From the NCBI GenBank assembly GCA_021413925.1, contig JAIOPL010000006.1:124001-188000 (forward strand): a stretch of 64,000 nt of DNA. The letters are read 5' to 3'. How positions within the stretch are numbered: position 1 is the stretch's first letter; each line of letters opens with the position of its first letter. A program made the translations under genes and the position numbers. The DNA is from Verrucomicrobiota bacterium. Its GTDB lineage: Bacteria > Verrucomicrobiota > Verrucomicrobiia > Chthoniobacterales > UBA6821. This document shows positions 1 through 9,200 of this stretch, piece after piece. The notes beneath the pieces were generated by a model. It was not told the origin of the DNA, did not search any database, and saw only the letters and a program-made list of their open reading frames with translations.

Positions 1-611
1 CGAAACACCTCGGCCTCTTTCCTGAACAGTCAATGAACTGGGATTGGATCCGGGAGCTCATCAGCGCCCGGAAGCAAAGAGACAAGAGCCCAGAGGTCCG
101 GATCCTTAATCTCTTCGGTTACACCGGCGGGGCAAGTATTGCCGCCGCCGCGGCTGGGGCCCTTGTCACTCATGTCGATGCCGCCAAGGCCATGGTCGGC
201 TGGTGTTCCGAAAATGCATGCCTTTCCGGTCTTGCTGAGGCCCCCATCCGTTACATAGCTGATGACGCTCTCACCTTCCTTCAGCGGGAAATCCGCCGGG
301 GCAACCGCTATGACGGCATTATCATGGATCCCCCCTCCTTTGGACGTGGCAAGAAAGGTGAACTCTGGAAACTCTCCGAGCATCTTCCCTTCCTGATCGA
401 CACGGCTCAGGAGGCGCTCTCCGAGCAACCCCTCTTTCTCCTGCTGAATACCTACAGCGACACTCTGGACGACATTGCCCAATCCATGATCTCCAAACGC
501 CTTTCCCGCCTCGGCGGATCAGTGGAGACCATGCAACTCTCGTTAATCGGAACAAGGGATCACCAAATGCTCCCTTGCGGACTCTCACACCGATGGAGGG
601 GGATGCCTTGA
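1..611 (+). CDS. SAM-dependent methyltransferase, RlmI-like (5' partial)
   Basis: The reading frame is open from base 3, before the first ATG at 33, and its first residues (KHLGLFPEQS then NWDW) match the stretch before the SAM domain in RlmI-type RNA methyltransferases, so the gene starts upstream of the window. The nucleotide-binding motif NLFGYTGGASIAAA is at 120-160, followed by the acidic strand VTHVDAAKAMV and the catalytic-loop motif IIMDPPSFGRG around 320-350. The end (LPCGL) is also typical. The likely role is methylation of an rRNA base from S-adenosylmethionine in the cytoplasm. The exact target cannot be read because the N-terminal part, where a PUA domain would lie, is missing. 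Family call firm, substrate unknown. Confidence 0.8.
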   Translation, partial: KHLGLFPEQSMNWDWIRELISARKQRDKSPEVRILNLFGYTGGASIAAAAAGALVTHVDAAKAMVGWCSENACLSGLAEAPIRYIADDALTFLQREIRRGNRYDGIIMDPPSFGRGKKGELWKLSEHLPFLIDTAQEALSEQPLFLLLNTYSDTLDDIAQSMISKRLSRLGGSVETMQLSLIGTRDHQMLPCGLSHRWRGMP

Positions 612-693
612 TGACGCCTTGCCAACAAGCTCACTTCTGCGATTCTTAAATCAACATCTCCCTACTCCAACTCCTATTCAACTCCGCAAAACC

Positions 694-1131
694 ATGACTG
701 ACTCCACGAATTACTCCAGCGCCTCCGAAAAGCTCGAAAGCAGCCAGGCCCACGCCAAAAAAGCCCTTGAGACCACCGCCGCGGCCGCCCGCGAAGTGGC
801 TGAAGTAGCCAAGTCCAGCGCCCGCTCAGCCTACGCAACTGGACGAGTGGAGCTCGAAGCCGCCGCTAAGGATCTTAAGGAAGCCGCACGCTCCACCTAC
901 GCCGATCTTTCCCAGACAGCCAAAGCCAAGTACGGAGATCTCTCCCAAGAAGCTATCGATCGTTATGGCAATATTGCTCATCGTGCCGAAGAGGCAGCAT
1001 TGGAGTACCGCGACCAGTTCGAGGAACTCGCCAACCAGGCCGAGGATTATGTCCGGGACAATCCTTTCCGTGCTGTCGGCATCACCTTTGCCGCAGGGCT
1101 CGTGTTAGGACTGCTCCTGCGTCGCCGCTAG
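694..1131 (+). CDS. DUF883/ElaB/YqjD-like membrane-anchored helical protein
   Basis: About 145 residues. ATG 694 (MTDSTNYSS) is preferred over an upstream ATG at 619, whose extra residues look like untranslated leader. Most of the protein is an Ala/Glu/Lys-rich amphipathic helix or coiled coil with imperfect repeats (KYGDLSQEA, RYGNIAHRA). It ends in one hydrophobic segment with the family's C-terminal signature, NPFRAVGITFAAGLVLGLLL then RRR. Enterobacterial YqjD and ElaB are inner-membrane proteins that bind ribosomes in stationary phase; whether this one does is inference. It heads a three-gene run resembling yqjD-yqjE-yqjK. Confidence 0.7.
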   Translation: MTDSTNYSSASEKLESSQAHAKKALETTAAAAREVAEVAKSSARSAYATGRVELEAAAKDLKEAARSTYADLSQTAKAKYGDLSQEAIDRYGNIAHRAEEAALEYRDQFEELANQAEDYVRDNPFRAVGITFAAGLVLGLLLRRR

Positions 1132-1185
1132 AGTGGAGCTTTTCTTTTATTTTTTCTTTTCACAGCACGATCAGGTTCACCCGTT

Positions 1186-1641
1186 ATGAGGAATTCCCAG
1201 GATCTGCCGGGCGGCATTCCCTCCAGAGTGACGGGACTTGCCGCCGGATTGTTGCGCCATCTCTTCTCTCTTGGCTCCCTGGCTGCACTGGAAGGTCGTC
1301 TTTTTGTCCGTCAGAGCATCGCGGGAGTCATTCTCCTGATGGCGATCGTCCTGGTGGCCATGATCTCCTATATCGCCCTGATCGGAGCCTTGATTGCACT
1401 GCTGGCCACCTACCTCAAGTGGGGATGGCCGGTCTCGCTCGCCGCTGCCGGACTGCTCCATCTGGGAATCTTGGGTATACTCTATCAGATGCTACGCGCC
1501 CGGGTGATCAATCCGCGCCCCTTTGAGGCGACCACAGCGGAACTGCGTCGCGATATCGAGGCCTTGGGAAGCACCACCGGCAACGACCCATTCTCAACTT
1601 CTACTACGCCCCACACTTCCAACTTTCCCACAACACGATGA
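1186..1641 (+). CDS. Phage holin superfamily III / YqjE-like membrane protein
   Basis: 151 residues. Two long hydrophobic stretches (about residues 42-70 and 78-105) form a helical hairpin, preceded by a short region with LAALEGRLFVRQSIAG, as in YqjE-type holin-like proteins. It overlaps the next gene by four bases (ATGA at 1638-1641), so the two are translationally coupled. The position after a YqjD-like gene matches the enterobacterial yqjDEK order. The role is probably inner-membrane and stress-related; lysis activity is not implied, because no endolysin or other phage gene is near. Confidence 0.65.
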   Translation: MRNSQDLPGGIPSRVTGLAAGLLRHLFSLGSLAALEGRLFVRQSIAGVILLMAIVLVAMISYIALIGALIALLATYLKWGWPVSLAAAGLLHLGILGILYQMLRARVINPRPFEATTAELRRDIEALGSTTGNDPFSTSTTPHTSNFPTTR

Positions 1642-2090
1642 ATGCACCGGAGACTGAACTTTTCAAACTCCAGCAGAGCGTCCGGGAAAGCCGGATTGTT
1701 ATCTCCCGCCAGTACGCCGGACTCCTCTCGGATCTGGACATCCAGAAGCGCTTTACCGAATCCGTCCGCCATCATCCCCTGCGTTGGGTCGGCGGGGCCG
1801 CGACGGCGGGATTGATCGCCACGCTCTTTGGTGGCCGTGGTGGCCGTGGTGGACATCGAAGCCGATTAGGCCGTCAAGAGACATCTCCCGGCACAAAACA
1901 AAAGACCTCCGAGACAGTCGCCTCTGCCTCCGTGCAAACAGTCGGTGCCCTTACCACGCTGAGCAAGGTCGGATGGATCTCCGGAGCGCTGGAAGTGGGG
2001 AAGATTTTGTATCCGATCCTGAAGCCTCTTGTCGTCGAACTTGCCACGAATGCAGCCAAGGCAGGACTAGCTAAACGGGGACGACCCTAG
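1638..2090 (+). CDS. Hypothetical protein, YqjK-like position
   Basis: 150 residues, starting in a 4-base overlap with the preceding gene. The N-terminal 45 residues are charged and helical. Then comes a motif like that of the first gene in the cluster (VRHHPLRWVGGAATAGLIATLFGG), followed by a Gly/Arg/His-rich linker (GRGGRGGHRSR) and a C-terminal hydrophobic helix (around LEVGKILYPILKPLVVELATN) before a basic tail. The HPLRWVGG block resembles the membrane anchor of DUF883 proteins, which suggests a third member of the same envelope complex. No specific function can be assigned. Confidence 0.55.
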   Translation: MNAPETELFKLQQSVRESRIVISRQYAGLLSDLDIQKRFTESVRHHPLRWVGGAATAGLIATLFGGRGGRGGHRSRLGRQETSPGTKQKTSETVASASVQTVGALTTLSKVGWISGALEVGKILYPILKPLVVELATNAAKAGLAKRGRP

Positions 2091-2127
2091 TTAGAAATTC
2101 TCGCGTTCAATTGGTTTTTCCACCCCC

Positions 2128-3216
2128 ATGAGTTCATTCTCCGACCCCGCATTACTGGGTCACGTCGATGATTATCTGAATCTTGGCAAAGAGGCTGATG
2201 CCTCCGACATCCATCTCAGCGTTTCCAGTCCTCCGACCTGCCGCCGCTACGGGGCACTTCTTCCGATGTGGGAAAACGCCCCCAAACTCACCGCCGAGGA
2301 CACCGAGTCACTGGTGAAGGGGTTCCTAGACGAACAGCAGTGGCAACGGCTTATCGATCAGGGCGACGTCGATTTCGCCTATAACAACGCCAGCGGCCGC
2401 TTCCGCACCAGCGTGGTACGCCAGCGACTTGGTTACGATCTGGCCTTCCGCATCATTACGAGCAACCTCAGGACGCTCGATGAGCTGGGAATGCCTCATC
2501 AGCTGAAGCTGCTCACCCAGTATCACAATGGACTCGTCCTGGTCACCGGACCCATGGGTAGCGGTAAGACCACGACGCTTGCGGCACTTGTTCAGGAGAT
2601 CAACATCCACCGAGGCGATCATATCATCACGCTGGAAGAGCCGATCGAATATATCATTCCCTCTGCCCGCTGCCAGGTAACCCAGCGCGAAGTCCATACG
2701 CACACCAAATCCTTTGCAGCGGCACTCCGGGGCGCTCTCCGTGAGGATCCGGATGTCATCATGGTCGGCGAGATGCGCGACCTCGAGACTATCCAGTTGG
2801 CCATCTCGGCCTCGGAGACAGGTCACTTGGTTCTCGGCACCCTTCACACGAGCAATGCCCCCCGTACCCTGGACCGCCTGCTCGACGTCTTCCCCGCCGA
2901 CCAGCGCGACCAGATCCGCATGATGGTGAGTGAATCGCTCCGCGGCATTGTCAGCCAGCAGCTCATTCCCAGGGCCGACGGCATGGGACGTGCCGTCGCC
3001 ATGGAGATCATGCTCAACTCTCCGGCCATCGGAAACGTCATCCGCGAGGCAAAGACGTTCATGCTTCCCGGCATTATTCAGACCGGAAAGAAAGCCGGCA
3101 TGATCCTGATGGACGAGTCCGTGGCCGAGCTCTACCGCAAAAGAATCATCACCGCCGAGGAGGCCCTCTACCGTGCGGAGAACAAGACCGAGATGCGTAT
3201 CGTCATCGGGGCCTGA
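2128..3216 (+). CDS. PilT/PilU-type twitching motility ATPase (first copy)
   Basis: 362 residues, about the usual PilT length. The N-terminal PAS-like half starts DASDIHLSV. Walker A is GPMGSGKTTT at residues 141-150, the Asp box is ITLEEPIEY, Walker B is DVIMVGEMRD from about 209, and the His box is LGTLHTSNA. The C-terminal motif AIGNVIREAKT departs from the PilT AIRNLIRE consensus, which leans toward a PilU-like role. It drives or assists retraction of type IV pili as a cytoplasmic hexamer at the pilus base. It lies 15 bases upstream of a second, more canonical PilT gene, so the two are probably co-transcribed. Confidence 0.85.
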   Translation: MSSFSDPALLGHVDDYLNLGKEADASDIHLSVSSPPTCRRYGALLPMWENAPKLTAEDTESLVKGFLDEQQWQRLIDQGDVDFAYNNASGRFRTSVVRQRLGYDLAFRIITSNLRTLDELGMPHQLKLLTQYHNGLVLVTGPMGSGKTTTLAALVQEINIHRGDHIITLEEPIEYIIPSARCQVTQREVHTHTKSFAAALRGALREDPDVIMVGEMRDLETIQLAISASETGHLVLGTLHTSNAPRTLDRLLDVFPADQRDQIRMMVSESLRGIVSQQLIPRADGMGRAVAMEIMLNSPAIGNVIREAKTFMLPGIIQTGKKAGMILMDESVAELYRKRIITAEEALYRAENKTEMRIVIGA

Positions 3217-3231
3217 ACCTATTTAGCAGCC

Positions 3232-4329
3232 ATGGCATACATCGACGAACTCTTCCAGGCACTCATCGAAAACGGCGCCTCCGATCTGCATCTCTCCGAG
3301 GGACAGCCCCCGAAAATCCGCAAACACGGAGAAATCGTGCCCATCTGGGCAGAGTCAGCTCCCCTCACCCGCGAACAGATGGCCTACATGCTCAGCGAGA
3401 TCTGCACGCCCGAGAAATGGCAGAAGTACGAGGAATGCGGCGATCTTGATTTCGCCTACCAGATGGATGAGAACAGCCGTTTTCGCTGCAACTACCTCAA
3501 GCAGGCGCACGGCTACGGCGCGGTCTTCCGTATCATTCCCACCAAGATACTCACACTTGAGCAGCTCAACGTCCCGGAAGTGATCAAGGAATTCGGCGAT
3601 ATGCGCGGCGGCATTGTCCTGGTGACCGGGCCCACCGGATCAGGCAAAAGCACCACGCTCGCGGCCCTGATCGACTACATCAACACCAACTACGGGCGCC
3701 ACATCGTCACCATCGAGGAGCCGATCGAGTTCGTCCACCGCAACAAGCGGAGCATCATCACACAGCGCGAGGTTCCGGAGCACGCCCCCTCCTTCGCCGC
3801 AGGTCTGAAGGCAGCTCTCCGCGAGGATGCCGACATCGTCCTTGTCGGTGAGATGCGCGATCTGGAGACCATCTCCCTAGCCCTAACCGCAGCCGAAACG
3901 GGACTCCTGGTCTTCGGCACCCTGCACACCAACAATGCCCGCAAGACGGTCGACCGCATGATCGACGCCTTCCCTGCCGATCAGCAGGCGCAGGTCCGCA
4001 CCATGCTGGCATCCTCACTGCGAGGGGTCGTGGCCCAGCTTCTTTTCAAGAAAGCCGACGGCAAGGGACGCGTCGCCATCAACGAAATTCTCAAAGTGAA
4101 CAATGCCGTCTCCGCCATCATCCGCGAGGGAGCGACCCAGAAGCTTCAGGATGTCATCGTGGCCGGCAAATCCGAGGGGATGCAGTTCATGGATGACGCC
4201 ATCTGGGAAAAGATGCTGGATGGCACAATCAGTCCGCATGAGGCCTATATGAAAGCGATCGATAAGAAGCGCTTCCAGGGTGCTCTTCCCCCCGAAGAAG
4301 CGGATCTGGCCAACGCCTCTGGCGTGTAG
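3232..4329 (+). CDS. pilT: PilT-type twitching motility ATPase (second copy)
   Basis: 365 residues. It opens with an N-terminal domain containing ASDLHLSEGQPP, then Walker A GPTGSGKSTT at about 133-142, Asp box VTIEEPIEF, Walker B DIVLVGEMRD and His box FGTLHTNNA. The C-terminal helix carries AVSAIIREGATQKLQ. The Walker A and N-terminal block fit PilT better than the upstream copy does. It powers pilus depolymerisation during twitching. No pilin, PilB, PilC or secretin gene is in the window, so the rest of the machine is elsewhere. The 26 bases to coaX contain a short GGCGTGTA tandem repeat. Confidence 0.88.
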   Translation: MAYIDELFQALIENGASDLHLSEGQPPKIRKHGEIVPIWAESAPLTREQMAYMLSEICTPEKWQKYEECGDLDFAYQMDENSRFRCNYLKQAHGYGAVFRIIPTKILTLEQLNVPEVIKEFGDMRGGIVLVTGPTGSGKSTTLAALIDYINTNYGRHIVTIEEPIEFVHRNKRSIITQREVPEHAPSFAAGLKAALREDADIVLVGEMRDLETISLALTAAETGLLVFGTLHTNNARKTVDRMIDAFPADQQAQVRTMLASSLRGVVAQLLFKKADGKGRVAINEILKVNNAVSAIIREGATQKLQDVIVAGKSEGMQFMDDAIWEKMLDGTISPHEAYMKAIDKKRFQGALPPEEADLANASGV

Positions 4330-4355
4330 GCGTGTAGGCGTCTAGCCCATCCGTC

Positions 4356-5114
4356 ATGAAAAAGAAAATCCTGCTGATCGATGTCAGCAACTCCTTCACC
4401 AAGATCGCTCTGGCGAGTGATGGAAAGATCGGACGAGTCACTAAGATCGCAACTTCCGAACTCACACCGGATCTTTTCCGGGGAACCAGGGCCAAACTGG
4501 ATCTGGCCGTCATTTCCTCCGTAGTGCCCGGGGTAAGCCGGATCATTGCCGGATCACTAACCTGCCGCCCTCTCTGGGTGGATTACCGGGTACCGGGAGG
4601 AGTCCCCGTCTCCTACCCGAATCCCCGCACGATCGGGGCGGACCGTCTGGCCAATGCCGCAGCCGCCGCGCAATGCGGGAAGCTTCCGGCCATAGTCGTC
4701 GATTTCGGAACGGCCGTGACCTTCGATGTCATTGATGCCAAGGGAAACTATCTGGGAGGGATCATAGCACCCGGACTCCCCATCGCCGCCAAGGCCCTCC
4801 ACGAAGGGACCGCCCTTCTGCCACTCACCCGGATCCGGAAAATCACTTCGAGCGTTGGTAAAAGCACGGATGAGGCCATCCGGATCGGACTCCTACTGGG
4901 GGCTGTCGGACTCGTTCGAGAAGCAGTGGCTCGGATTACTCGAGAGACCTTCAAAGGTAAGAAGCCTTTCATCATCGCTACGGGGGGAGACGCAGAACTT
5001 GTAGCCCGACTCTCGGGACAGAATGGTGGGAGTAAGGTCATCGATCTCATTGATCTGGTCGATCCCCTGCTGACTCTTCGCGGGCTGCTGGTGATTGCGG
5101 AAAAAAACCTCTGA
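4356..5114 (+). CDS. coaX: Type III pantothenate kinase
   Basis: 252 residues, normal for CoaX. It carries out ATP-dependent phosphorylation of pantothenate, the first step of coenzyme A synthesis. Recognisable motifs are the second acidic motif DFGTAVTFDVI, GADRLANAAAA, and PGLPIAAKAL with ALLPLTRI. The N-terminal phosphate motif reads DVSNSFTK instead of the usual D-x-G-N-T, so the glycine is serine while the acidic residue and the Asn remain. It follows pilT by 26 bases and precedes dnaE by 72, and is probably read through from the pil promoter. No other pantothenate kinase is visible. Confidence 0.85.
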   Translation: MKKKILLIDVSNSFTKIALASDGKIGRVTKIATSELTPDLFRGTRAKLDLAVISSVVPGVSRIIAGSLTCRPLWVDYRVPGGVPVSYPNPRTIGADRLANAAAAAQCGKLPAIVVDFGTAVTFDVIDAKGNYLGGIIAPGLPIAAKALHEGTALLPLTRIRKITSSVGKSTDEAIRIGLLLGAVGLVREAVARITRETFKGKKPFIIATGGDAELVARLSGQNGGSKVIDLIDLVDPLLTLRGLLVIAEKNL

Positions 5115-5186
5115 TAGGCGCTCTTTTTGGAGGGGTCTTTCACTTGCCCTCTTGCCCGCATTGACCGCCAACCGTAACCTTTTCGG

Positions 5187-8100
5187 ATGGCCCAGACCCC
5201 GTTCGTCCACCTCCACGTCCACAGCGAGTACTCGCTGCTGGACGGAGCGATCCGGATGGAGGAACTCGTCAAGAAGGCCGCAGAGCTGGAGATGCCGGCC
5301 ATCGCTCTGACGGACCACGGGAATCTCTTCGGCACAGTCGAGTTCTATCAGGCGGCCGAGAAGGCCAAGGTAAAGCCCATCATCGGCTGCGAGATCTATG
5401 TCGCACCAGGGTCGATGCACGAAAAGAAGACGAGCAATGGAGGCAAGGATGCAGCCTTCCACATGACGCTCCTCGCTTCCGACGATGCCGGTTACCGGAA
5501 CCTGGTGAAGCTCAGTACGGCGGCCCACCTCGAAGGCTTCTACTACAAGCCCCGCGTCGATCGCGAACTCCTGGCAAAGCATAGTCAGGGACTCATTGCC
5601 TTGAGCGGCTGCCTCAAGGGAGAGGTCAACATGGCCCTGAGCGAGGGACAGACCGCCAAGGCCCTCGAGACGGCGGCCACCTACCGGGACCTCTTCGGAA
5701 AGGAGAATTTCTTTATCGAGCTGGCCGACCATGGCATCGAGCAACAGCGGCGCAACCGCAGCGGGCTGATCGACATCTCCCGCGACCTCGGCCTCGGCTT
5801 GGTCGCCACTAACGACGTCCATTTCCTAGAGCGCTCCCATCACGAGGCCCACGACGTCATGATCTGTATTGGTACTGGGGCGATGATCCATGACGAGAAG
5901 CGGATGCGCTATGTTCCTGAGCTCTACTTCAAGAGCGGCGAGGAAATGGCCGCCCTCTTCGCCGATCAGCCTTCGTCCATCACCAATACCCTAGCCATCG
6001 CGGAACGTTGCAACGCCAAGCTCGAGTTCGGGAAGTCCAAATACCCCGACTACCTCCCTCCGGAGGGAAAGACGCGCGAAGGCTATCTGCGCGAACTCTG
6101 CGAAGAGGGACTCCGCAAGCGTTACGGCGAGCGGGCCATGGAGGATCCGGTCATCAGCGAGCGCTTCGAGTTCGAGCTCTCGGTCCTCTACAAGACAGGC
6201 TTCACCAGCTACTTCCTCATCGTCTGGGATTTCATCAACTACGCGAAGAGCCAGGGAATCCCCGTCGGACCGGGTCGTGGCTCGGCAGCCGGATCACTGA
6301 TAGCCTATGTGCTCGGGATCACCGATCTCGACCCGCTGCGCTACGGACTGCTCTTCGAGCGATTCCTGAACCCCGACCGCATCAGCCCCCCCGATATCGA
6401 CGTCGATTTCTGCCAGAATCGACGGGGAGAGGTGATTGAGTATGTCCGCCAGAAGTACGGCACTATGGCCGTCTCCCAGATCATCACCTTCGGCACCCTG
6501 GGAGCGAAGAGCGTCATCCGCGATGTCGGCCGCGTCCTTGGCTGGAGCTACGGCGACGCCGACCGCATCTCGCGGATGATCCCGAACGAGCTCGATATCA
6601 CCCTCAACAGCATTGAGAAGAAAGGGGAGAAAAAACCCGGGGCGATCGACAAGAACCCCGAGCTGAAGAAAGCCGTCGAGGAGGAATCTTCCACCGCCCA
6701 GCTCTGGGGCTACGCCAGTATCCTCGAGGGTCTCTCCCGCAACAGCGGCGTCCATGCCGCGGGCATCGTCATCGCCGACCGCGATCTCTCCGAGTACATT
6801 CCCCTCACCCGGGCCAATGACGGCAACATTGTCAGCCAGTACTCCATGGCCCCACTCACGGATCTGGGCCTGCTCAAGATGGATTTCCTGGGACTGAAGA
6901 CCCTCACCGTCATAGACGATGCCGTGAAGCTGATCCATCGGCATACACCCGACTTCGACATCTCGAAGCTCCCGATGGATGACCAGGCGACCTTTGATTT
7001 GCTTAACCGCGGCGAGTCGATCGGCGTCTTCCAGTTGGAGTCCGGCGGCATGGTCGCCACGGCTAAGCGCTTCCAGATCGAGCACTTCACCGACATCATC
7101 GCCCTGATCGCCCTCTACCGACCCGGACCGATGCAGTTCATCGACGACTACATCGATCGTAAGAAAGGGAGGAAGAAGATCGAGTACGCCCATCCCCTGC
7201 TCGAGAAGATCTGTTCGGAAACCTACGGCATCATCGTCTACCAGGAGCAGGTGCAGCAGGCGGCGAGCGCCCTGGCCGGCTACACGCTCGGTCAGGCCGA
7301 TCTCCTGCGCCGTGCCATGGGCAAGAAGGACACCGAGAAGATGGCCAAGGAGCGCGAGGTATTTGTCGAGGGATGCGCCCGGGTCAACCAGATTCCCGGC
7401 AAGCAGGCCAACGCCATCTTCGACTTCTTGGAGAAGTTCGCGCAGTACGGATTCAACAAGAGCCACAGCGCCGCCTACGGACTCCTCTCCTACCAGACCG
7501 CCTACCTGAAGGCCAACCAACCGGTTGAATTCATGGCCGGCCTGCTCGGCAACGAAATCAACAACACCGACAAGATCGCCACCTTCGTCGGCGAGTGCGC
7601 CCGCATGGGGATCGCAATCCTGCCGCCGGATGTCAACCGAAGCGCCCTCACCTTCCTTCCTGAGGAGATCCCGGGAGCCAAGGCCATCCGCTTCGGACTG
7701 GCCGCGATCAAGAATGTCGGCGAAGCGGCGATGGAAACTGCAATCGCTGACAGGGAGGCGAACGGTCCTTTCAAATCGCTGGAGGACTTCTGCTCCCGAC
7801 TCGATTCACGCACGGTGAACAAGAAGATCCTTGAGAGTCTCGTGAAGTGCGGCGCCTTCGATTGGGACAGCCGTCATCGTGCTGCTCTCGATGCCGCCAT
7901 CGAGGGGGCTATGGGTGCCGCTGCCTCCGTCCAGAAAGACCGAGCCAGCGGCCAAGTCTCCCTCTTCGACTCCTTTGCCGATCTTGCACCGGCTCCCTCC
8001 AAAGCAACATCGGGAAATGAAACAACCGTAGAGCGCTGGACGCGTTCCGAGATGCTAGGCCACGAGAAGGAATTGCTCGGCTTCTATGTCACCGGCCACC

Positions 8101-8657
8101 CGCTCGACGACTACCGGGGCAATCTGGAGTCAGGCTCCTACGGATCAGTGTCCGAGGCGCTCGCCATGACCGAACCGGGTAGCGTCAAGCTGGCGGGACT
8201 CCTTTCTACGGTGGAAAAGCGCTTCTCGAAGAAGGATGGGCGCCCCTTCGGCATCCTGACACTCGAGGATGACTCCGGAACGCTGGAACTCATGGCTTGG
8301 GACGAATCCTTCAGCAAAAACGAGGAGCTCCTCAAACCCGGCACCGTCCTCTCCTGCAATGCCCGCATCACCCCTCGGGATGGAAGCGTCAGGGCCATGG
8401 GTAGCGACTTCAAGGCCCTCACCCCGAAGGCCTCAAAGCGACCCCTCCGCCTCCGCATGGACCGCAGCCGCCTCATCGTGGACGACCTCCACGCCATCCA
8501 CGCCGCCATTAAGAAGCATCCCGGCAAACGCATTCTGATCCTTGAGATCGGAACCCTTTCCGGAGCGATTGTTCCTCTTCAACTCGGCGAAGAATTCACC
8601 GTGGGAGATGAGATGGCGTTACGCGCGGAATTAGCCCCTTGGCTGGCCAAAGCCTAG
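5187..8657 (+). CDS. dnaE: DNA polymerase III alpha subunit
   Basis: 1156 residues, full length for DnaE1. Order: PHP domain at the N-terminus (HLHVHSEYSLLDG, LTDHGNLFG), polymerase core with GPGRGSAAGSLIAY and the catalytic pair in PDIDVDF (Asp403 and Asp405), a helix-hairpin-helix region near residues 830-900, and a C-terminal OB fold (VKLAGLLSTVEKRF to LEDDSGTLELMAWD). It is the replicative polymerase catalytic subunit and pairs with the beta clamp and tau. The PHP metal ligands look intact, so an associated exonuclease activity is possible. No strong Shine-Dalgarno precedes ATG 5187. The gene converges on yraN. Confidence 0.97.
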   Translation: MAQTPFVHLHVHSEYSLLDGAIRMEELVKKAAELEMPAIALTDHGNLFGTVEFYQAAEKAKVKPIIGCEIYVAPGSMHEKKTSNGGKDAAFHMTLLASDDAGYRNLVKLSTAAHLEGFYYKPRVDRELLAKHSQGLIALSGCLKGEVNMALSEGQTAKALETAATYRDLFGKENFFIELADHGIEQQRRNRSGLIDISRDLGLGLVATNDVHFLERSHHEAHDVMICIGTGAMIHDEKRMRYVPELYFKSGEEMAALFADQPSSITNTLAIAERCNAKLEFGKSKYPDYLPPEGKTREGYLRELCEEGLRKRYGERAMEDPVISERFEFELSVLYKTGFTSYFLIVWDFINYAKSQGIPVGPGRGSAAGSLIAYVLGITDLDPLRYGLLFERFLNPDRISPPDIDVDFCQNRRGEVIEYVRQKYGTMAVSQIITFGTLGAKSVIRDVGRVLGWSYGDADRISRMIPNELDITLNSIEKKGEKKPGAIDKNPELKKAVEEESSTAQLWGYASILEGLSRNSGVHAAGIVIADRDLSEYIPLTRANDGNIVSQYSMAPLTDLGLLKMDFLGLKTLTVIDDAVKLIHRHTPDFDISKLPMDDQATFDLLNRGESIGVFQLESGGMVATAKRFQIEHFTDIIALIALYRPGPMQFIDDYIDRKKGRKKIEYAHPLLEKICSETYGIIVYQEQVQQAASALAGYTLGQADLLRRAMGKKDTEKMAKEREVFVEGCARVNQIPGKQANAIFDFLEKFAQYGFNKSHSAAYGLLSYQTAYLKANQPVEFMAGLLGNEINNTDKIATFVGECARMGIAILPPDVNRSALTFLPEEIPGAKAIRFGLAAIKNVGEAAMETAIADREANGPFKSLEDFCSRLDSRTVNKKILESLVKCGAFDWDSRHRAALDAAIEGAMGAAASVQKDRASGQVSLFDSFADLAPAPSKATSGNETTVERWTRSEMLGHEKELLGFYVTGHPLDDYRGNLESGSYGSVSEALAMTEPGSVKLAGLLSTVEKRFSKKDGRPFGILTLEDDSGTLELMAWDESFSKNEELLKPGTVLSCNARITPRDGSVRAMGSDFKALTPKASKRPLRLRMDRSRLIVDDLHAIHAAIKKHPGKRILILEIGTLSGAIVPLQLGEEFTVGDEMALRAELAPWLAKA

Positions 8658-8762
8658 GTCCTTTGAGCCAGAGTGGCGTTGGCCTGCGCTTGCAGTAGCT
8701 CTACTACAGCTTCGCTTGGCCGCCTGACTCTGTCCTCAAATTACCTTCACCTTAGATTCTCT

Positions 8763-9200
8763 TTAATACCGAAGGGGATCGGGGAGAGTGAATGCCGATT
8801 CTATGACCCGGATTTCGATAGGATTGGTCGCAAGGATTTCGATTACGTCAAAGCGGAAGGTGAGGTCAGGCATATCAAGCAGGCGGAGCCAGTGCATAGC
8901 CCCCTTGCGGATGAGTTGCTGCTTCTTACGGTCAACGGCATCGAGGGGACGTCCCATCTCTTCAGAACGGCGAGTCTTCACCTCGGCAAAGACCAGGGTA
9001 TCACCATCCCTGCAGACAAGATCGACCTCCCCTCCCCTGGGAGCACGGAAGTTCCGGCGCAGGATTTTCCAACCCAGTCGCTTCAGATGACGCGCTGCCT
9101 GCACCTCACCCCATCGTCCGAGGACAATGTGTCCTTCAGAACCCGAAGGTGGGCTGGTCGACCGGCGCAAAACCACGTCGATGATGCGGGCAAGGTCCAT
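8763..9200 (-). CDS. UPF0102/YraN family putative nuclease
   Basis: About 145 residues from ATG 9200; a longer frame reaches 9236 but overlaps rnhB more. The conserved YraN core is present: LGRWGEVQAARHLKRLGWKI, then the restriction-endonuclease-like site GGEVDLVCRDGDTLVFAEVKTR, with E-D-ExK residues in order. YraN proteins sit beside rnhB in many bacteria, and the proposed role is Holliday-junction or DNA processing, not settled. It overlaps the 3' end of rnhB, so translational coupling is likely. Its start region falls inside rnhB coding sequence, so the exact N-terminus is uncertain. Confidence 0.8.
   Translation of the reverse strand: MDLARIIDVVLRRSTSPPSGSEGHIVLGRWGEVQAARHLKRLGWKILRRNFRAPRGGEVDLVCRDGDTLVFAEVKTRRSEEMGRPLDAVDRKKQQLIRKGAMHWLRLLDMPDLTFRFDVIEILATNPIEIRVIESAFTLPDPLRY

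Noticed and set aside
1186-1641. Prophage lysis gene
   Set aside because: The holin-like protein has YqjD-like and YqjK-like neighbours and no phage genes, so a YqjE-type membrane protein is the better reading.
6294-7520. 408-codon minus-strand frame inside dnaE (also 4893-5822 across coaX and dnaE)
   Set aside because: Antisense shadow of a conserved essential gene with high G+C; no family resemblance.
8658-8762. Terminator between dnaE and yraN
   Set aside because: Short inverted text (GTAGCTCTAC, GGCC ends) is present but without a GC-rich stem followed by a T run on either strand.
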